Under the pieces are notes generated by a model. The model saw only the letters and a program-made list of their open reading frames with translations. It did no database searches and was not told the DNA's origin. A program made the translations under genes and the position numbers. 64,000 nucleotides of DNA, taken from NCBI GenBank assembly GCA_004356105.1, contig SMYC01000180.1:1-64000 (forward strand), in the 5' to 3' direction. Below, one piece after another: positions 1-10,178 of the stretch (position 1 is its first letter; every line of letters starts with the position of its first letter). The DNA is from Acidobacteriota bacterium. Lineage in GTDB: Bacteria; Acidobacteriota; Vicinamibacteria; Marinacidobacterales; SMYC01.

Positions 1-88
1 CCATCGCGTTCCGCCCCCCGCTGGCAAAAGCATTCCCCGTCCCAAGAAAAATAACGCGCATGCATGAACCTCGAAGCGCCCGGATTCC

Positions 89-300
89 GTTCACGTTTTT
101 GGAGCAAGATGATCAATATTGAGAAAAGCGTAACGCAAAGGCGCCAAGACGCAAAGACGCAAAGAAGAGAAAGAAAAGACCGCTTGAGCGCCTTGCGAGA
201 CTTTCTTCTCTTCCCATTCTTTCTTGTCCCCAGCTCTCCTCCTATCCCCACCTCCCCTTGCTTTTTGAAGCTGTTAAAGGCCATGGGGATGTGGGGATAA
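89..300. repeat. Interspersed modular repeat copy (GTTCACGTTTTTGGAGC terminus, AATATTGAGAAAAGCGTAACGCAAAGGCGC module, CCTATCCCCACCTCCCC/GGGGATGTGGGGATA module)
   Basis: Shares modules with copies at about 18.9, 37.0 and 42.6 kb; the ORF 64-300 over it gives only repeat peptide (TQRRQDAKTQRR). Confidence 0.8.
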
Positions 301-328
301 AGATGCCGACTGGCGGCGGTGTTAGCAG

Positions 329-1144
329 TTACAGGACTTCGTTGAGGCTTCCGGTTCGGTAGCCTTCGAGGTCGATCGTCACGAATTTGAAGCCGAGGGC
401 TCGGAACGCTGTCGTGAGGTCGCGCCTCATGCTTTCGGTGAGAGCGCGGGGGAGCTCCTCCGGGGAGAACTCGAGACGGACGAGAGCGTCGTGATGGCGC
501 ACGCGCATGTGGCGGAAGCCGAGACCTCTAAGCAGCGACTCGCCTTTTTCAACCGTGGAGAGATTCTCGATCGTGATGGGCGTCTGATACGGGATACGAG
601 AGGATAGGCAAGCGGAAGCAGGCTCGTCGGCGGTGGGAAGATCGAGCTCCCGCGACAAAAGGCGTATCTCTTCTTTCGTGAGCGCGGCTTCCTCGAGTGG
701 GCTGCGAACGCCTGCAAGCTTTGCGGCTTGACGTCCGGGACGGTAATCGCCGAGGTCGTCGGCATTGGCGCCGTCGACGATGACCGAGATGCTCTTTTCC
801 TTCGCGAGCCGCTCGAGACGTGAATAGAGCTCGGATTTGCAGTGGAAGCAGCGGTCGGGGTTGTTCGCAAGGTAAGCGGCGTTCGTGATCTCCTCGGTCT
901 TGACGAACTCGTGGCGCAGGCCGAACCTTTTGACAACGTCGAGAGCCATTTGGCGCTGATAGTCGGGATAGCTCGGGCTTTCGCCCGTCACCGCGAGCGC
1001 GCGATCCCCGAGCGTTCGTTGCGCTTCGACCGCAAGGTAGGAGCTGTCGACTCCGCCGCTGAAGGCTACGATGACGGAGCGCATCTCACCGAGGATGACC
1101 TTCAGGCTGTCGCGCTTGACGTGAGCTTCTATCTCGTAAGTCAT
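329..1144 (-). CDS. larE: ATP-dependent sacrificial sulfur transferase LarE (PP-loop family)
   Basis: VIVAFSGGVDSSYLA PP-loop, NPDRCFHCKSELY, DGANADDLGDYRPGRQAA motifs. Start trimmed to MTYEIEAHVK at 1144 because the upstream ORF extension is repeat DNA. Confidence 0.88.
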   Translation of the reverse strand: MTYEIEAHVKRDSLKVILGEMRSVIVAFSGGVDSSYLAVEAQRTLGDRALAVTGESPSYPDYQRQMALDVVKRFGLRHEFVKTEEITNAAYLANNPDRCFHCKSELYSRLERLAKEKSISVIVDGANADDLGDYRPGRQAAKLAGVRSPLEEAALTKEEIRLLSRELDLPTADEPASACLSSRIPYQTPITIENLSTVEKGESLLRGLGFRHMRVRHHDALVRLEFSPEELPRALTESMRRDLTTAFRALGFKFVTIDLEGYRTGSLNEVL

Positions 1145-1177
1145 ATTGGCCTCTAACCATTGAGAATCGTGGATTTT

Positions 1178-1325
1178 GTTCACGTTTTGGAGCCAGAAAA
1201 TCTCACCGCAGAGGCGCAGAGCACGCGGAGAAGAACAGGTGTCCCTGGCTTCGGTGTCATCAGAATCCCGGTTCTCCTCTGCGTCCTCTGCGCCTCTGCG
1301 GTTCAAAGGCTTTCAGGTTTACCCG
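1178..1325. repeat. Interspersed modular repeat copy (RRGAEDAE-encoding type)
   Basis: gttcacgttttggagccaga at one end and gctttcaggtttacc at the other; internal inverted ccgcagaggcgcagag / cctctgcgcctctgcgg. Confidence 0.8.
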
Positions 1326-1335
1326 GCTAGGTAGC

Positions 1336-1518
1336 CTAGCTGTCACGCCACTCGTGGACTTCCTCGTCAGCGATGTCGAGCTCGATGGGGGATATACGTA
1401 ACACCGTTAGCGTAACGCCGCATTCGGGGCAGCCGATGCGTTCTCCGCGATCGACATCGAGCTCGTCGAGCTCGATCTCGAAATCGCACGCGGGACAGAA
1501 AGGGTAAGCGGCAGCCAT
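1336..1518 (-). CDS. LysW-like small acidic zinc-ribbon protein
   Basis: CPACDFEIELDELDVDRGERIGCPECG: two CPxC knuckles and an acidic tail. Confidence 0.65.
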   Translation of the reverse strand: MAAAYPFCPACDFEIELDELDVDRGERIGCPECGVTLTVLRISPIELDIADEEVHEWRDS

Positions 1519-1558
1519 CGTCGAAGCGAGGATTATAGCGCTCAGCTCGAGCGCTGCG

Positions 1559-4051
1559 CTATGGCTGAAGGTTGAGCGTGCTCGCCGTGGCGCCCCCGAG
1601 AAGCGAGCCGCTATCCCCGGAGAGCCAGCCGCTGTTCTGGTCGAAGTAGTGGGGGCTCAGCGGATGGCCGGAGGCGCCGGTCGGAACGATCGAGCGCGAC
1701 CGTGTCAAATCAGAGAGGTCCGCCAAGAAGCGAAACGACGTGCCGGCCGGCGCGTCGTAGGGCGAGCGCAACGAGACCACCGCATTTGCGATGGTATAGG
1801 TCGAGCCTCCGAAGGGCAGGGGCCCGCGGTTGAAGAGCCAGCTGAGCGGCTCCTCGCGACCCAAGGGGTGGAGGAACATCGTGCCGTGCAACGTGGCCCA
1901 ATCCCAGCCATCCATGTCCTCGCCTAGTCGTGCGGTCAAGGCGGTGGTGGCGCCATCGAGACTACGCTCGAAGATGCGTGCACGCGTCTCTGCGTCGGGC
2001 GTGTTCTTGTCGTCCCAAAAGGGCGACGCTTCGTCGTCGATGATGGCGTGTAGACCGCCCGCATGCCCGGCTTCGAGAAATTCAAGCAACCTTTCGAACA
2101 ACGCGTCGCCGAGCTCGTCTCGAAACGTATTCTCGATGAGGCTGCGATAGAGCGCGTAGTAAATGGCGGGCGCGGGGCCGCGGTCCATCTGGCCGTTCCA
2201 AATTCTCAAGTAATCGAGCGCTTTTTGCTGAGCTTCTCCCGAAGGCGACAGCGCCACGGCGATGCGCAGCACCGGCTCCGTCGACGGATCGTAGCGATCT
2301 TGCTGAATGCGGGCGAAGTCATCGAGGCTCATCGAACGGCTCGTTTGCAGCAAGTCCGTAATGCGACGCGCGCGGTAGTCGGCCAGCGTATCGGGACCCA
2401 GGGGATAGGGTGTATCCTCTGGCAACATCTGTTGGTTGGCGCTGACGATGAAGCCCTCTTCCGGGTTGAAAATCATCGGCTTCAGCTCGTGAGGCACGTT
2501 GCCTTGCCAATCGAATGCCTCCACGCTGCCATCGACGGGGACGACGCCATCGAAGCCGACGCGCACGGGCACGTCGCCGGCGGGAAAAAAACCGATATTG
2601 CCCTCCACATCCGCATAGATGAACGAAAGAGCGGGGGAGGACCAAGAGCGAAGCCCTTCGGTGAACTCCTCCCACGACCCGGCGAGATTGATCTTGAGCA
2701 TCGCCGTCACGTGATCCCCGTTCCAGAGGCCGTCCCATCGCTCTGCGAGCAGTCGTCCATCCTCCGTTTCGCCGATGATGACGCCGTGATGGGTCACGCG
2801 AACTTCAACGTTTTCGGCCGGACCGTCTTTGACGGGGATGCTCTCAGGGAGAACGTCTATATCGAGCCATGTCTCACCGGAGGCATATTGCGCCGGGTTC
2901 AGTGGGTTTACTGTCTCCAGATAGATGTCTTGCACATCCGCGATGAGCGCCGTCACGCCCCAGGCGATACGTTGATTTTGGCCGAACAAAACGAACGGCA
3001 GGCCGGGGATGCTTGCACCGGCAACCTCCAAGTCGTCACCCGAGAGATGGATCTCGTAGAACACGGACGGCATGGACAGGCTCAAATGAGGGTCGGCCGC
3101 GAGCAAAGGTCGCCCAGATGCGGATCGCTCGCTTGCCACGACCCAGGAATTGCTGGCTCCAAAGCGAACGGTCTCTGGAAGAGGCGGAAGTGCTTTGAGT
3201 CGAAAACCTTTCCGCGCTTCCTGGCTCGCTTCGTCTTCGAGAGGTGGCGGCGCCGCGAGCCCGGTGAGCCTGTAGGCGTCTTCCACGCCAACCACGTCAA
3301 CGAGCTCTCCGCGCAAGAGCTCCGCGCGTGCATTGAAAGACAGGTTGAACGCCAGCCATTTGGAGATCGCGAGGCTGTCGACCGCACTCCACGGCTCCGG
3401 GATGTGATCCAGAATCTGAAACTCGGGAGGGAGTTTGTCGAGATGCGCACTCCGATAGGCGTTGACGCCAGCGGCATAGGCCTCGAGGATTTCGCGGCCT
3501 TCGGGCGCCATCCGGTCGAGCTCTTGTCCTGCTGCCGCCCCTAGTCCAATGGTTCTCACCATACGGTCGTGGTCCAGGGCTTCGGCGCCAAAGAGCTCTG
3601 CCAACCGGCCCGTCCCCATCCGCCGCGCGAGCTCCATTTGGAAATAGCGATCTTGCGCATGGACGAATCCGGTGGCGCGCGCGAGATCGCGGACGTCGCC
3701 TCCACGAATATGCGGCACGCCCCGTTCGTTGCGCCGGACCTCGACCGAAGCCGTCAGCCCTTGAAGTGTCGCGACCCCCTCGGTTTGTGGGAGCGACTGC
3801 TGGCCGCGATAAAAAAAATAACCCGCAACACTCCCCACGAGAAACACGACGAGGAGAACGAGAAGGAAGAGTAATTTTAAGAGTGAGCGCGAGGCGCCGT
3901 CTCCGCTTCGTGTCCGTCGGCTAGGCGCCATCTTGCGCGGTCCGGCGCGTGACGGCGCCGCCCGATCTTCCCCTCGGGGCTTCGGTCCTTTTTTGGAAGG
4001 GGGTGGCGTTGACTTCTTGGTGCCCGGACGACGCGGAAGCTTCTTACTCAT
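1559..4051 (-). CDS. Penicillin acylase family protein (Ntn hydrolase), membrane-anchored
   Basis: RGVPHIRGGDVRDLARATGFVHAQDRYFQMELARR, GASNSWVVA (catalytic Ser), LLAADPHL; N-terminal TM segment. Confidence 0.92.
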   Translation of the reverse strand: MSKKLPRRPGTKKSTPPPSKKGPKPRGEDRAAPSRAGPRKMAPSRRTRSGDGASRSLLKLLFLLVLLVVFLVGSVAGYFFYRGQQSLPQTEGVATLQGLTASVEVRRNERGVPHIRGGDVRDLARATGFVHAQDRYFQMELARRMGTGRLAELFGAEALDHDRMVRTIGLGAAAGQELDRMAPEGREILEAYAAGVNAYRSAHLDKLPPEFQILDHIPEPWSAVDSLAISKWLAFNLSFNARAELLRGELVDVVGVEDAYRLTGLAAPPPLEDEASQEARKGFRLKALPPLPETVRFGASNSWVVASERSASGRPLLAADPHLSLSMPSVFYEIHLSGDDLEVAGASIPGLPFVLFGQNQRIAWGVTALIADVQDIYLETVNPLNPAQYASGETWLDIDVLPESIPVKDGPAENVEVRVTHHGVIIGETEDGRLLAERWDGLWNGDHVTAMLKINLAGSWEEFTEGLRSWSSPALSFIYADVEGNIGFFPAGDVPVRVGFDGVVPVDGSVEAFDWQGNVPHELKPMIFNPEEGFIVSANQQMLPEDTPYPLGPDTLADYRARRITDLLQTSRSMSLDDFARIQQDRYDPSTEPVLRIAVALSPSGEAQQKALDYLRIWNGQMDRGPAPAIYYALYRSLIENTFRDELGDALFERLLEFLEAGHAGGLHAIIDDEASPFWDDKNTPDAETRARIFERSLDGATTALTARLGEDMDGWDWATLHGTMFLHPLGREEPLSWLFNRGPLPFGGSTYTIANAVVSLRSPYDAPAGTSFRFLADLSDLTRSRSIVPTGASGHPLSPHYFDQNSGWLSGDSGSLLGGATASTLNLQP

Positions 4052-4550
4052 TGCGAGATGGGGACGCGTCCCGCTCGTAGAGGCCGCTCTTGCCTCCGAG
4101 CTTGCGCATGAGCCGTATGTTCTCGATAACCATCGTCTTGTCGGCCGCTTTCACCATGTCATAAATCGTGAGGGCCGCGACAGAGACGGCGGTGAGGGCT
4201 TCCATCTCGACGCCGGTGCGTCCGTGGGAGCGCACGGTGGCCTCGATCGCGAGCCCACTCGAGTGGTCACGAATGTCGACATCGACGTAATCGATGGCCA
4301 GGGGATGGCAGAGAGGGATGAGATCCGACGTGCGTTTCGCCGCGAGGATCCCGGCGAGCCTTGCTGTCTCGATGACGTTGCCTTTCTTGGTCTTACCCTT
4401 GCGCACGAGCTCGAGAGCCTCCGGAGCGATCCGAATGTCGCCGGCCGCGACGGCTTCACGATCGGTGTCCTGTTTGGCGCGCACGTCGACCATGCGCGCG
4501 GCGCCGCCTGCGCCCAGGTGACTCAGCTCGGGTTGCGTCCGGCCTGCCAT
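4044..4550 (-). CDS. moaC: Cyclic pyranopterin monophosphate synthase MoaC
   Basis: MVDVRAKQDTDREAVAAG, LIPLCHPLAIDYVDVDI, GRTGVEMEALTAVSVAALTIYDMVKAADK. Confidence 0.95.
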   Translation of the reverse strand: MAGRTQPELSHLGAGGAARMVDVRAKQDTDREAVAAGDIRIAPEALELVRKGKTKKGNVIETARLAGILAAKRTSDLIPLCHPLAIDYVDVDIRDHSSGLAIEATVRSHGRTGVEMEALTAVSVAALTIYDMVKAADKTMVIENIRLMRKLGGKSGLYERDASPSRNE

Positions 4551-5767
4551 AAGTCCTCTTTGATTAGAAAACTATCGAGGGGGTAGAAGCGGACGTCGTC
4601 GCCTGCTTCCAGTTTGTCGATCTCCTCCGGCACGATCAGAAGCGCGTTGCTCTTCGAGAACGCCACAATGTCGCCCGAGCCTCGGGTGGCGATCGGGAAG
4701 GCGTGGAGCTCGCCGCTCTCCCCTGTACGGACCCAGCCCGGAACAAACGCGCGCCGAACGCCACGGTTTCGGAGTTTTTTCTCGAGCGTAGCGGAAAGAA
4801 GCGCGCGCGTCGGATCCTCGGCGCCTTCTAGGCGCGCTAGCGCGGTTCGCACGAAAAGCTCGAAGGTGACCATCGTCGAAACGGGATTTCCGGGAAGTCC
4901 AAATACCAGCGTACCATCTCCGAGCCCGAACACGAGTGGTTTGCCGGGCTTCAACTGAACGGCGTCGAACAAGAAGCGAACGCCGAAAGTCTCGAGCACT
5001 TTTTCGACGAGATCGAAACGACCCATGGAAACGCCGCCCGACAGAAGCAGGATGTCGAAGTCGAGCCCCTCGCGGATCAGTGTTTCGAGTGACGCTTCAT
5101 CGTCGCGCGCGACGCCGAGAAAGCTTGTCTCGGCTCCCGCAGACCGACATTGTGCGACGAGAGAAAAGCCGTTGCTGTTGCGGATTTGGCCAGGCCCCGG
5201 CGTCTCGGACGGAGCCACGAGCTCATCCCCCGTGGCGATCACGGCGACCTTGGGGCGCGGGCCCACTTCGAGACGTGTCTTGCCAACGGTGGCGGCCACG
5301 GCGACCGCAGGTGGGTCGAGCCGGGTGCCACGCCGGAGGACGATATCGCCCTTTCGGACTTCACTGCCTTTGGGCGCCACGTTTTGATGTGCTTTGACCG
5401 GGGTGAGGATCTCCACATCTGCGTCGACCCATTTGGAGTTTTCCACCATCTGGACGGCGTCCGCGCCTTCGGGTACGGGCGCGCCCGTCATGATCTGCGC
5501 AGCCTCCCGGACGCCAACGCGAAAGTCGGGAAGTGTCCCCGCCGGAACTTCGCCGACCACCGTTAGGCGCGCGGGAACACTGGCCACATCTTCGGCGCGC
5601 AGCGCGAAACCATCGACCGCGGATCTCGCAAAGGGCGGCATGTCCATATCGGAAGCAACGTCCTCTCGGAGAAGCCGGCCACAGGCGTCGTCGAAATCAA
5701 TCGTCTCCGTCGGCAGAGGGTCGATATTGTCGAGCACGAGCGCGAGGGCTTCATCGACGGGAATCAT
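4523..5767 (-). CDS. moeA: Molybdopterin molybdenumtransferase MoeA
   Basis: MPPFARSAVDGFAL, QIMTGAPVPEGADAVQMVE, LLSGGVSMGRFDLV, VFGLPGNPVSTMVTFELF. Confidence 0.95.
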   Translation of the reverse strand: MIPVDEALALVLDNIDPLPTETIDFDDACGRLLREDVASDMDMPPFARSAVDGFALRAEDVASVPARLTVVGEVPAGTLPDFRVGVREAAQIMTGAPVPEGADAVQMVENSKWVDADVEILTPVKAHQNVAPKGSEVRKGDIVLRRGTRLDPPAVAVAATVGKTRLEVGPRPKVAVIATGDELVAPSETPGPGQIRNSNGFSLVAQCRSAGAETSFLGVARDDEASLETLIREGLDFDILLLSGGVSMGRFDLVEKVLETFGVRFLFDAVQLKPGKPLVFGLGDGTLVFGLPGNPVSTMVTFELFVRTALARLEGAEDPTRALLSATLEKKLRNRGVRRAFVPGWVRTGESGELHAFPIATRGSGDIVAFSKSNALLIVPEEIDKLEAGDDVRFYPLDSFLIKEDLWQAGRNPS

Positions 5768-6845
5768 TTTTCACTCCTTTGTTCTCGGCTTCGAGAGTGA
5801 GGGCGCGTATTTGCTCTTCGAGAGCGCGAACTCTCTTTCGAAGCTTCGACAACCCCCGTAGCTCTGCCGTCGATCGCATCACCTCTGTGTGAGGACGTGC
5901 CGGATAGCCGGACACCATGGCAGACGCGGGAACGTTGCCGATGATGCCGGACTGCGCGGTGAGCACGGCATCGTCGCCAATTTTGAGGTGGTCCACCATC
6001 CCGACTTGGCCGCCCATCAAAACGCGCTTGCCGATGACGGTGCTGCCCGAGACACCGGACTGCGCGGCCATCGCTGTGCCCTCACCGATTTGGACGTTGT
6101 GCGCGATGTGGACGAGGTTATCGATCTTGACACCGTGGCCTACCACTGTATCGCCCAACGTGCCGCGATCGATGGTCGCGTTGGCGCCGATCTCGACATC
6201 GTCCTCGATGGTGACGGAGCCTACATGTCGCACTTTGATGAACCTGGCCTCGCGCCTAGCGAAGCCGAAGCCATCCGCACCGATAACGGCGCCGGGATGC
6301 ACGATGACGCGCGCGCCCAGCGAGACACGCTCGCGGATGACAACGTTCGGCCACAGCGTGCACGCTTCACCGATGGTGGCCGAGCGCCCGAGAAAGACGC
6401 CTTGGTACAGAACACTGCCGGCGCCGATGCGCGCGTTCTCGCTGACGCACGCGAAGGGGAATATCGTGACGTCGGACCCGACTCGAGCAGAACTGTCCAC
6501 GTGCGCCAAAGGGTGAACGCCTGGCGCCACCGTGTCTTCAGGGAAGAACAGGTCCACGAGCCCGACAAAAGCGAGAAACGGATCCGGGTGCACGATTTGC
6601 GGGACCGCCAGCTCTTCGATGGGCTCTTTGGTGATGAGCCCACCCGCCTTCGTCGTGTTCAGAGCCGCGCGATAACGGATGTCAGAGTAGAAAGAGAGAT
6701 CGTTCGGACCCGCTTCGGAGAGAGACGCTAAGCCTGTCAGCTTGCGGCTGGAATCGACCACCACGCGTCCCCCGAGTCTTTCGGCGAGCGTGGCAAAATC
6801 CATTTCAATGTTAGTGTCTGTGCTGGAACCGTGTTTTAAGCTCAA
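5751..6845 (-). CDS. lpxD: UDP-3-O-acylglucosamine N-acyltransferase LpxD
   Basis: Hexapeptide repeats, GADGFGFARREARFIKVRHVGSVTIEDDVEIGANATIDRGTLGDTVVG; alternative start at 6803. Confidence 0.95.
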   Translation of the reverse strand: MSLKHGSSTDTNIEMDFATLAERLGGRVVVDSSRKLTGLASLSEAGPNDLSFYSDIRYRAALNTTKAGGLITKEPIEELAVPQIVHPDPFLAFVGLVDLFFPEDTVAPGVHPLAHVDSSARVGSDVTIFPFACVSENARIGAGSVLYQGVFLGRSATIGEACTLWPNVVIRERVSLGARVIVHPGAVIGADGFGFARREARFIKVRHVGSVTIEDDVEIGANATIDRGTLGDTVVGHGVKIDNLVHIAHNVQIGEGTAMAAQSGVSGSTVIGKRVLMGGQVGMVDHLKIGDDAVLTAQSGIIGNVPASAMVSGYPARPHTEVMRSTAELRGLSKLRKRVRALEEQIRALTLEAENKGVKNDSRR

Positions 6846-6995
6846 TGGAGGAGAATCCTCAGGCGACTAGGCGTCCCGATAGGATACGGTAGAAGGGGGT
6901 TCCTTTCCAAGCTGCCCCTCCCGTTTGCAGGCAGGTGATTGTCTTCGAACGGTTTGCTAAACTAGTGTGGGGAAGCCGTCTGCGGATTATCAGCT

Positions 6996-9296
6996 ATGTC
7001 AGAGACTCCACAAAAGACTCTAGGTAAATATCAAATCCAAGGGGAGCTCGGTAAAGGCGCGATGGGCGTCGTCTATCGGGGCTTTGACCCTGCGCTCGAG
7101 CGTGAGGTCGCCATCAAAGTGATGGGCGCCGCGACGGTCTCCGATCCCGAGCTGAAAAAGCGATTCGAGCAAGAGGCCAAGGCCTCGGCGCGGCTACAGC
7201 ACCCGAACATCGTCACGGTGTACGACTTTGGCTATGACGATCAAGGTGCGCCTTACATGGCGATGGAGCTCTTGAGGGGGCAGGATCTCGAGCAACGTAT
7301 CCGGAAAAGCCCACTAACGCTCAGAGAAAAACTGGACGTGGTCGCGCAGGCCTGCCTCGGTCTCGCGCACGCTCACGAGCATCATATCGTTCACCGAGAT
7401 ATCAAGCCTGCGAATATTTTTATCTCCGAAAGCGGCATCGCGAAAATCATGGATTTCGGCGTCGCTAGGCTTATGCAGACGTCGCAGACACAAACGGGCA
7501 CCGTGCTCGGAACCGCGGATTATATGTCTCCGGAGCAGATCCGCGGGCAAAAGGTCGACGGCCGCTCGGATATTTTCAGCGCCGGCGTCATCCTCTATCG
7601 ACTTTTGACGAACAAGAAGCCGTTCACCGGAGAGAACATCCAGGCGGTCTTCTTCAAGGTGCTCAATCAGGAGCCCCCAGAGCTTGTGCTTCCCGATGGC
7701 GGCGGTGATATGCCGGAGCTTCAGGCGATCGTGGACAAGGCTCTGATGAAGGACAAGGATGAGCGTTATGCGTCCGCGAAGGATTTCGCCGCTGACATCA
7801 GCGACCTGATGAACCTCTATCAAGACATCCTGAACGAGAACACGGTTTTCGACACCATGTTCGATCCGTCGACGATGATCGACATGGAGCCCGGCTCCGA
7901 TGGCTCGGGCCGCCGGCGTACGACCCCCACGGGGCGAGTGCTCGGCTCGACGAGCTCGGGATCGCGTACCCATCGAGCGGGAACCGCGTTCCCTGCGGGG
8001 CGGACACGCCCGGGCGCCACAGCTGCTTCTCGGACCGCAACGGGGACACCGACGCAAATGATGCGCGGTACCCAGGCCGGCACGACGTCAGCGACGCGCG
8101 TCGGCGTCGGCATCCCGCTTCAAGAGTCGAGCGGGGGCGTTCTCAAGTGGGTCGGTCTCGTGGCGCTATTGGCCGCCATCGGCGGCGGTGTTTTCTGGTT
8201 CACGCAGCAGAATGCACCTCCCGAGGTTTCCGCTGGAGCCGCTCCGGCTCCCGCCGGCCCGACGGTCGACGTCGCAGGACAATTCGTGCTCGCCGAGAGG
8301 TCTCTCGCGGCCGGACAACTCTCTCAGGCGCTCATCGCAGTCGATGCGATTCTGTTTGCCGAGCCAAATAACGAAGACGCGGCCGCCCTCAAAGATCGGG
8401 TCAACGAGGCGATGGAGAACATACAAGTCGCGCCGCCCGTCGTGGCGCAACCTGCCCCGGCCCAGCCCGCGCCACGCGGACCCTCAAATACCCAGCGCGC
8501 CACGGCGCTCGCTGCGGATGCCTCGCTTTCCATCGGTGCCGGCGACCTCGAGCAAGCGGAAGCGCTAATCGTCCAAGGCCGAGGGCTAGATCCCGGAAGC
8601 CCCCGGTGGCAGCAGCTCGATCAGCAATTGCGGCGTGCCCGCGAAGGCGTTGCCTCGCGCGCGCGCGCCTCGGAGCAGCAAGCGGAAATCGATCAATTCA
8701 TCGTTGAAGCAACGGGACATTTGAAGGCGCGGGACTACCAATCCGCCATCGCCGCTTACGACAAAGCGCTCGCGGTCGCGCCGGACAACCCCCAGCTGAT
8801 CAACGCGAGGAACATGGCGCAAACAGCGATGCAGCAGGCGGCCGCGGCGGCTTCGGTGACGGCACTCTCGATTCAGGAAAGTCCTACCGTGTTCACCGGT
8901 CGGGGACAATCGGACACGCCGAGAGGCTTCGAGTCCGGAGGCGTCAACGTCCAGCGTGCCACGCGCGCTCCCGTGAACCCGGCGGATTTAATCGTTCAAA
9001 TCGTACCGGTGACGGTGCAGCCGGGTGATCCGTATTTTCTAAGAGTACGGATCTATAATCGTGGTAATCGACCCATCGGCGTGAAGTCGCTCGAGCTCGT
9101 TTCGACCTTCGGGTCCCGGACGACGGGGCGAGGCCAGCCACTCCAACCCATGGTTCAACGCGTCAACCCGAAAGACACGAGCTTGATCTGGGAAGTGCAG
9201 AACACGTGGACCGAGGAGCAGAACACGGGGAAGATCGAAGCCATTGTGACGCTCATCGGCGACGCGCAGCTCAGGAAGACGATCGAATGGCGATGA
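6996..9296 (+). CDS. Transmembrane Ser/Thr protein kinase with TPR-like and C-terminal extracytoplasmic region
   Basis: GKGAMGVVYRG, HRDIKPANIF, DFGVARL, GTADYMSPEQIRG; TM GVLKWVGLVALLAAIGGGVFWF. Confidence 0.93.
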   Translation: MSETPQKTLGKYQIQGELGKGAMGVVYRGFDPALEREVAIKVMGAATVSDPELKKRFEQEAKASARLQHPNIVTVYDFGYDDQGAPYMAMELLRGQDLEQRIRKSPLTLREKLDVVAQACLGLAHAHEHHIVHRDIKPANIFISESGIAKIMDFGVARLMQTSQTQTGTVLGTADYMSPEQIRGQKVDGRSDIFSAGVILYRLLTNKKPFTGENIQAVFFKVLNQEPPELVLPDGGGDMPELQAIVDKALMKDKDERYASAKDFAADISDLMNLYQDILNENTVFDTMFDPSTMIDMEPGSDGSGRRRTTPTGRVLGSTSSGSRTHRAGTAFPAGRTRPGATAASRTATGTPTQMMRGTQAGTTSATRVGVGIPLQESSGGVLKWVGLVALLAAIGGGVFWFTQQNAPPEVSAGAAPAPAGPTVDVAGQFVLAERSLAAGQLSQALIAVDAILFAEPNNEDAAALKDRVNEAMENIQVAPPVVAQPAPAQPAPRGPSNTQRATALAADASLSIGAGDLEQAEALIVQGRGLDPGSPRWQQLDQQLRRAREGVASRARASEQQAEIDQFIVEATGHLKARDYQSAIAAYDKALAVAPDNPQLINARNMAQTAMQQAAAAASVTALSIQESPTVFTGRGQSDTPRGFESGGVNVQRATRAPVNPADLIVQIVPVTVQPGDPYFLRVRIYNRGNRPIGVKSLELVSTFGSRTTGRGQPLQPMVQRVNPKDTSLIWEVQNTWTEEQNTGKIEAIVTLIGDAQLRKTIEWR

Positions 9297-9781
9297 GCTT
9301 GTGGGTTGCGGCGTTGTTCGCGTTCGCCCCCGCGATCGCCGACGAGCCGATGATCGATCACCAACCGGTGGAGTGCACGGTCCCGGAGAAAAACGCGCGT
9401 ATCTGCGCTTACGTGCTCGATGACGGCGAGGTGAAACGCGTCCGTGTTTACTTTCGCTCCCAGAATCAAGACGCTTACTACTGGAGCGAGATGGCTTTCG
9501 ACGGGATTCAGTTCTGCGCTACGTTGCCGGTCGCGAGAGGCAAGGTGCGCCACATCGACTATTACGTCTGGTCGGTCGACGACGAGTTTCAAACGGCGCG
9601 CACCCGTCCACACAAGATTTCGATGTCCAAAAGCTCGAGCTGCTCCTATCCCGTGATCGACGAGGACCCCGAGCGCATCGCCAATGTCGTCGTCAACGCG
9701 ACCTCCACGAAGCAGGGCAACAAGATCAAGGACTTCGAGGAAAAAAGCGTCGCAACATTCAATCCCACGAAGAAGAGGTAG
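9287..9781 (+). CDS. Secreted protein, short member of the local YFR-domain family
   Basis: Signal peptide MAMSLWVAALFAFAPAIADE. VRVYFRSQNQDAYYWSEMAFDGIQFCATL...HIDYYVWSVDDEFQTARTR matches the domain in the next two genes. Start trimmed from 9206; overlaps the kinase stop. Confidence 0.65.
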   Translation: MAMSLWVAALFAFAPAIADEPMIDHQPVECTVPEKNARICAYVLDDGEVKRVRVYFRSQNQDAYYWSEMAFDGIQFCATLPVARGKVRHIDYYVWSVDDEFQTARTRPHKISMSKSSSCSYPVIDEDPERIANVVVNATSTKQGNKIKDFEEKSVATFNPTKKR

Positions 9782-10178
9782 CTTCATTCGCGGGCCTAGG
9801 GCTGAGCGCCGCCCACGAAAGTCCTGGACGCGTGGCCTCTAGCCGCCCGCTCGACAGGCTTGCTGCACAAAGCGGTCAAAATATCCAGATATGACGCCGC
9901 CGCCGCGCCTCGCCAGCACCCAAAATGGCCTCGAACTTTAGGCCACGAACTTCTGACACCGGGGACTTGGCTACTAGCAACTACGTGCTCGATCATCTTG
10001 TGCCGCGTCGCCCAAGGCTTCTAGAGCCGGAGCCTGAGAAGGGCGAGTTGACACGGGTGGCCCAGATGCGATACTTCTACGCTCCCCATAGAACTGCCCG
10101 GGTCGATGCCAGAGGCAAAGCCAGGTCTCGATTCTCATAAATTCTCAGAATTCATTCACGACCGCCAGGGAGTTTTTC

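Noticed and set aside
64-300. 78-aa ORF near the window start
   Set aside because: Entirely repeat DNA (TQRRQDAKTQRR), no protein family features.
2063-3544. 493-aa plus-strand ORF
   Set aside because: Antisense shadow of the penicillin acylase gene; His/Arg/Glu-rich composition typical of high-GC shadow frames.
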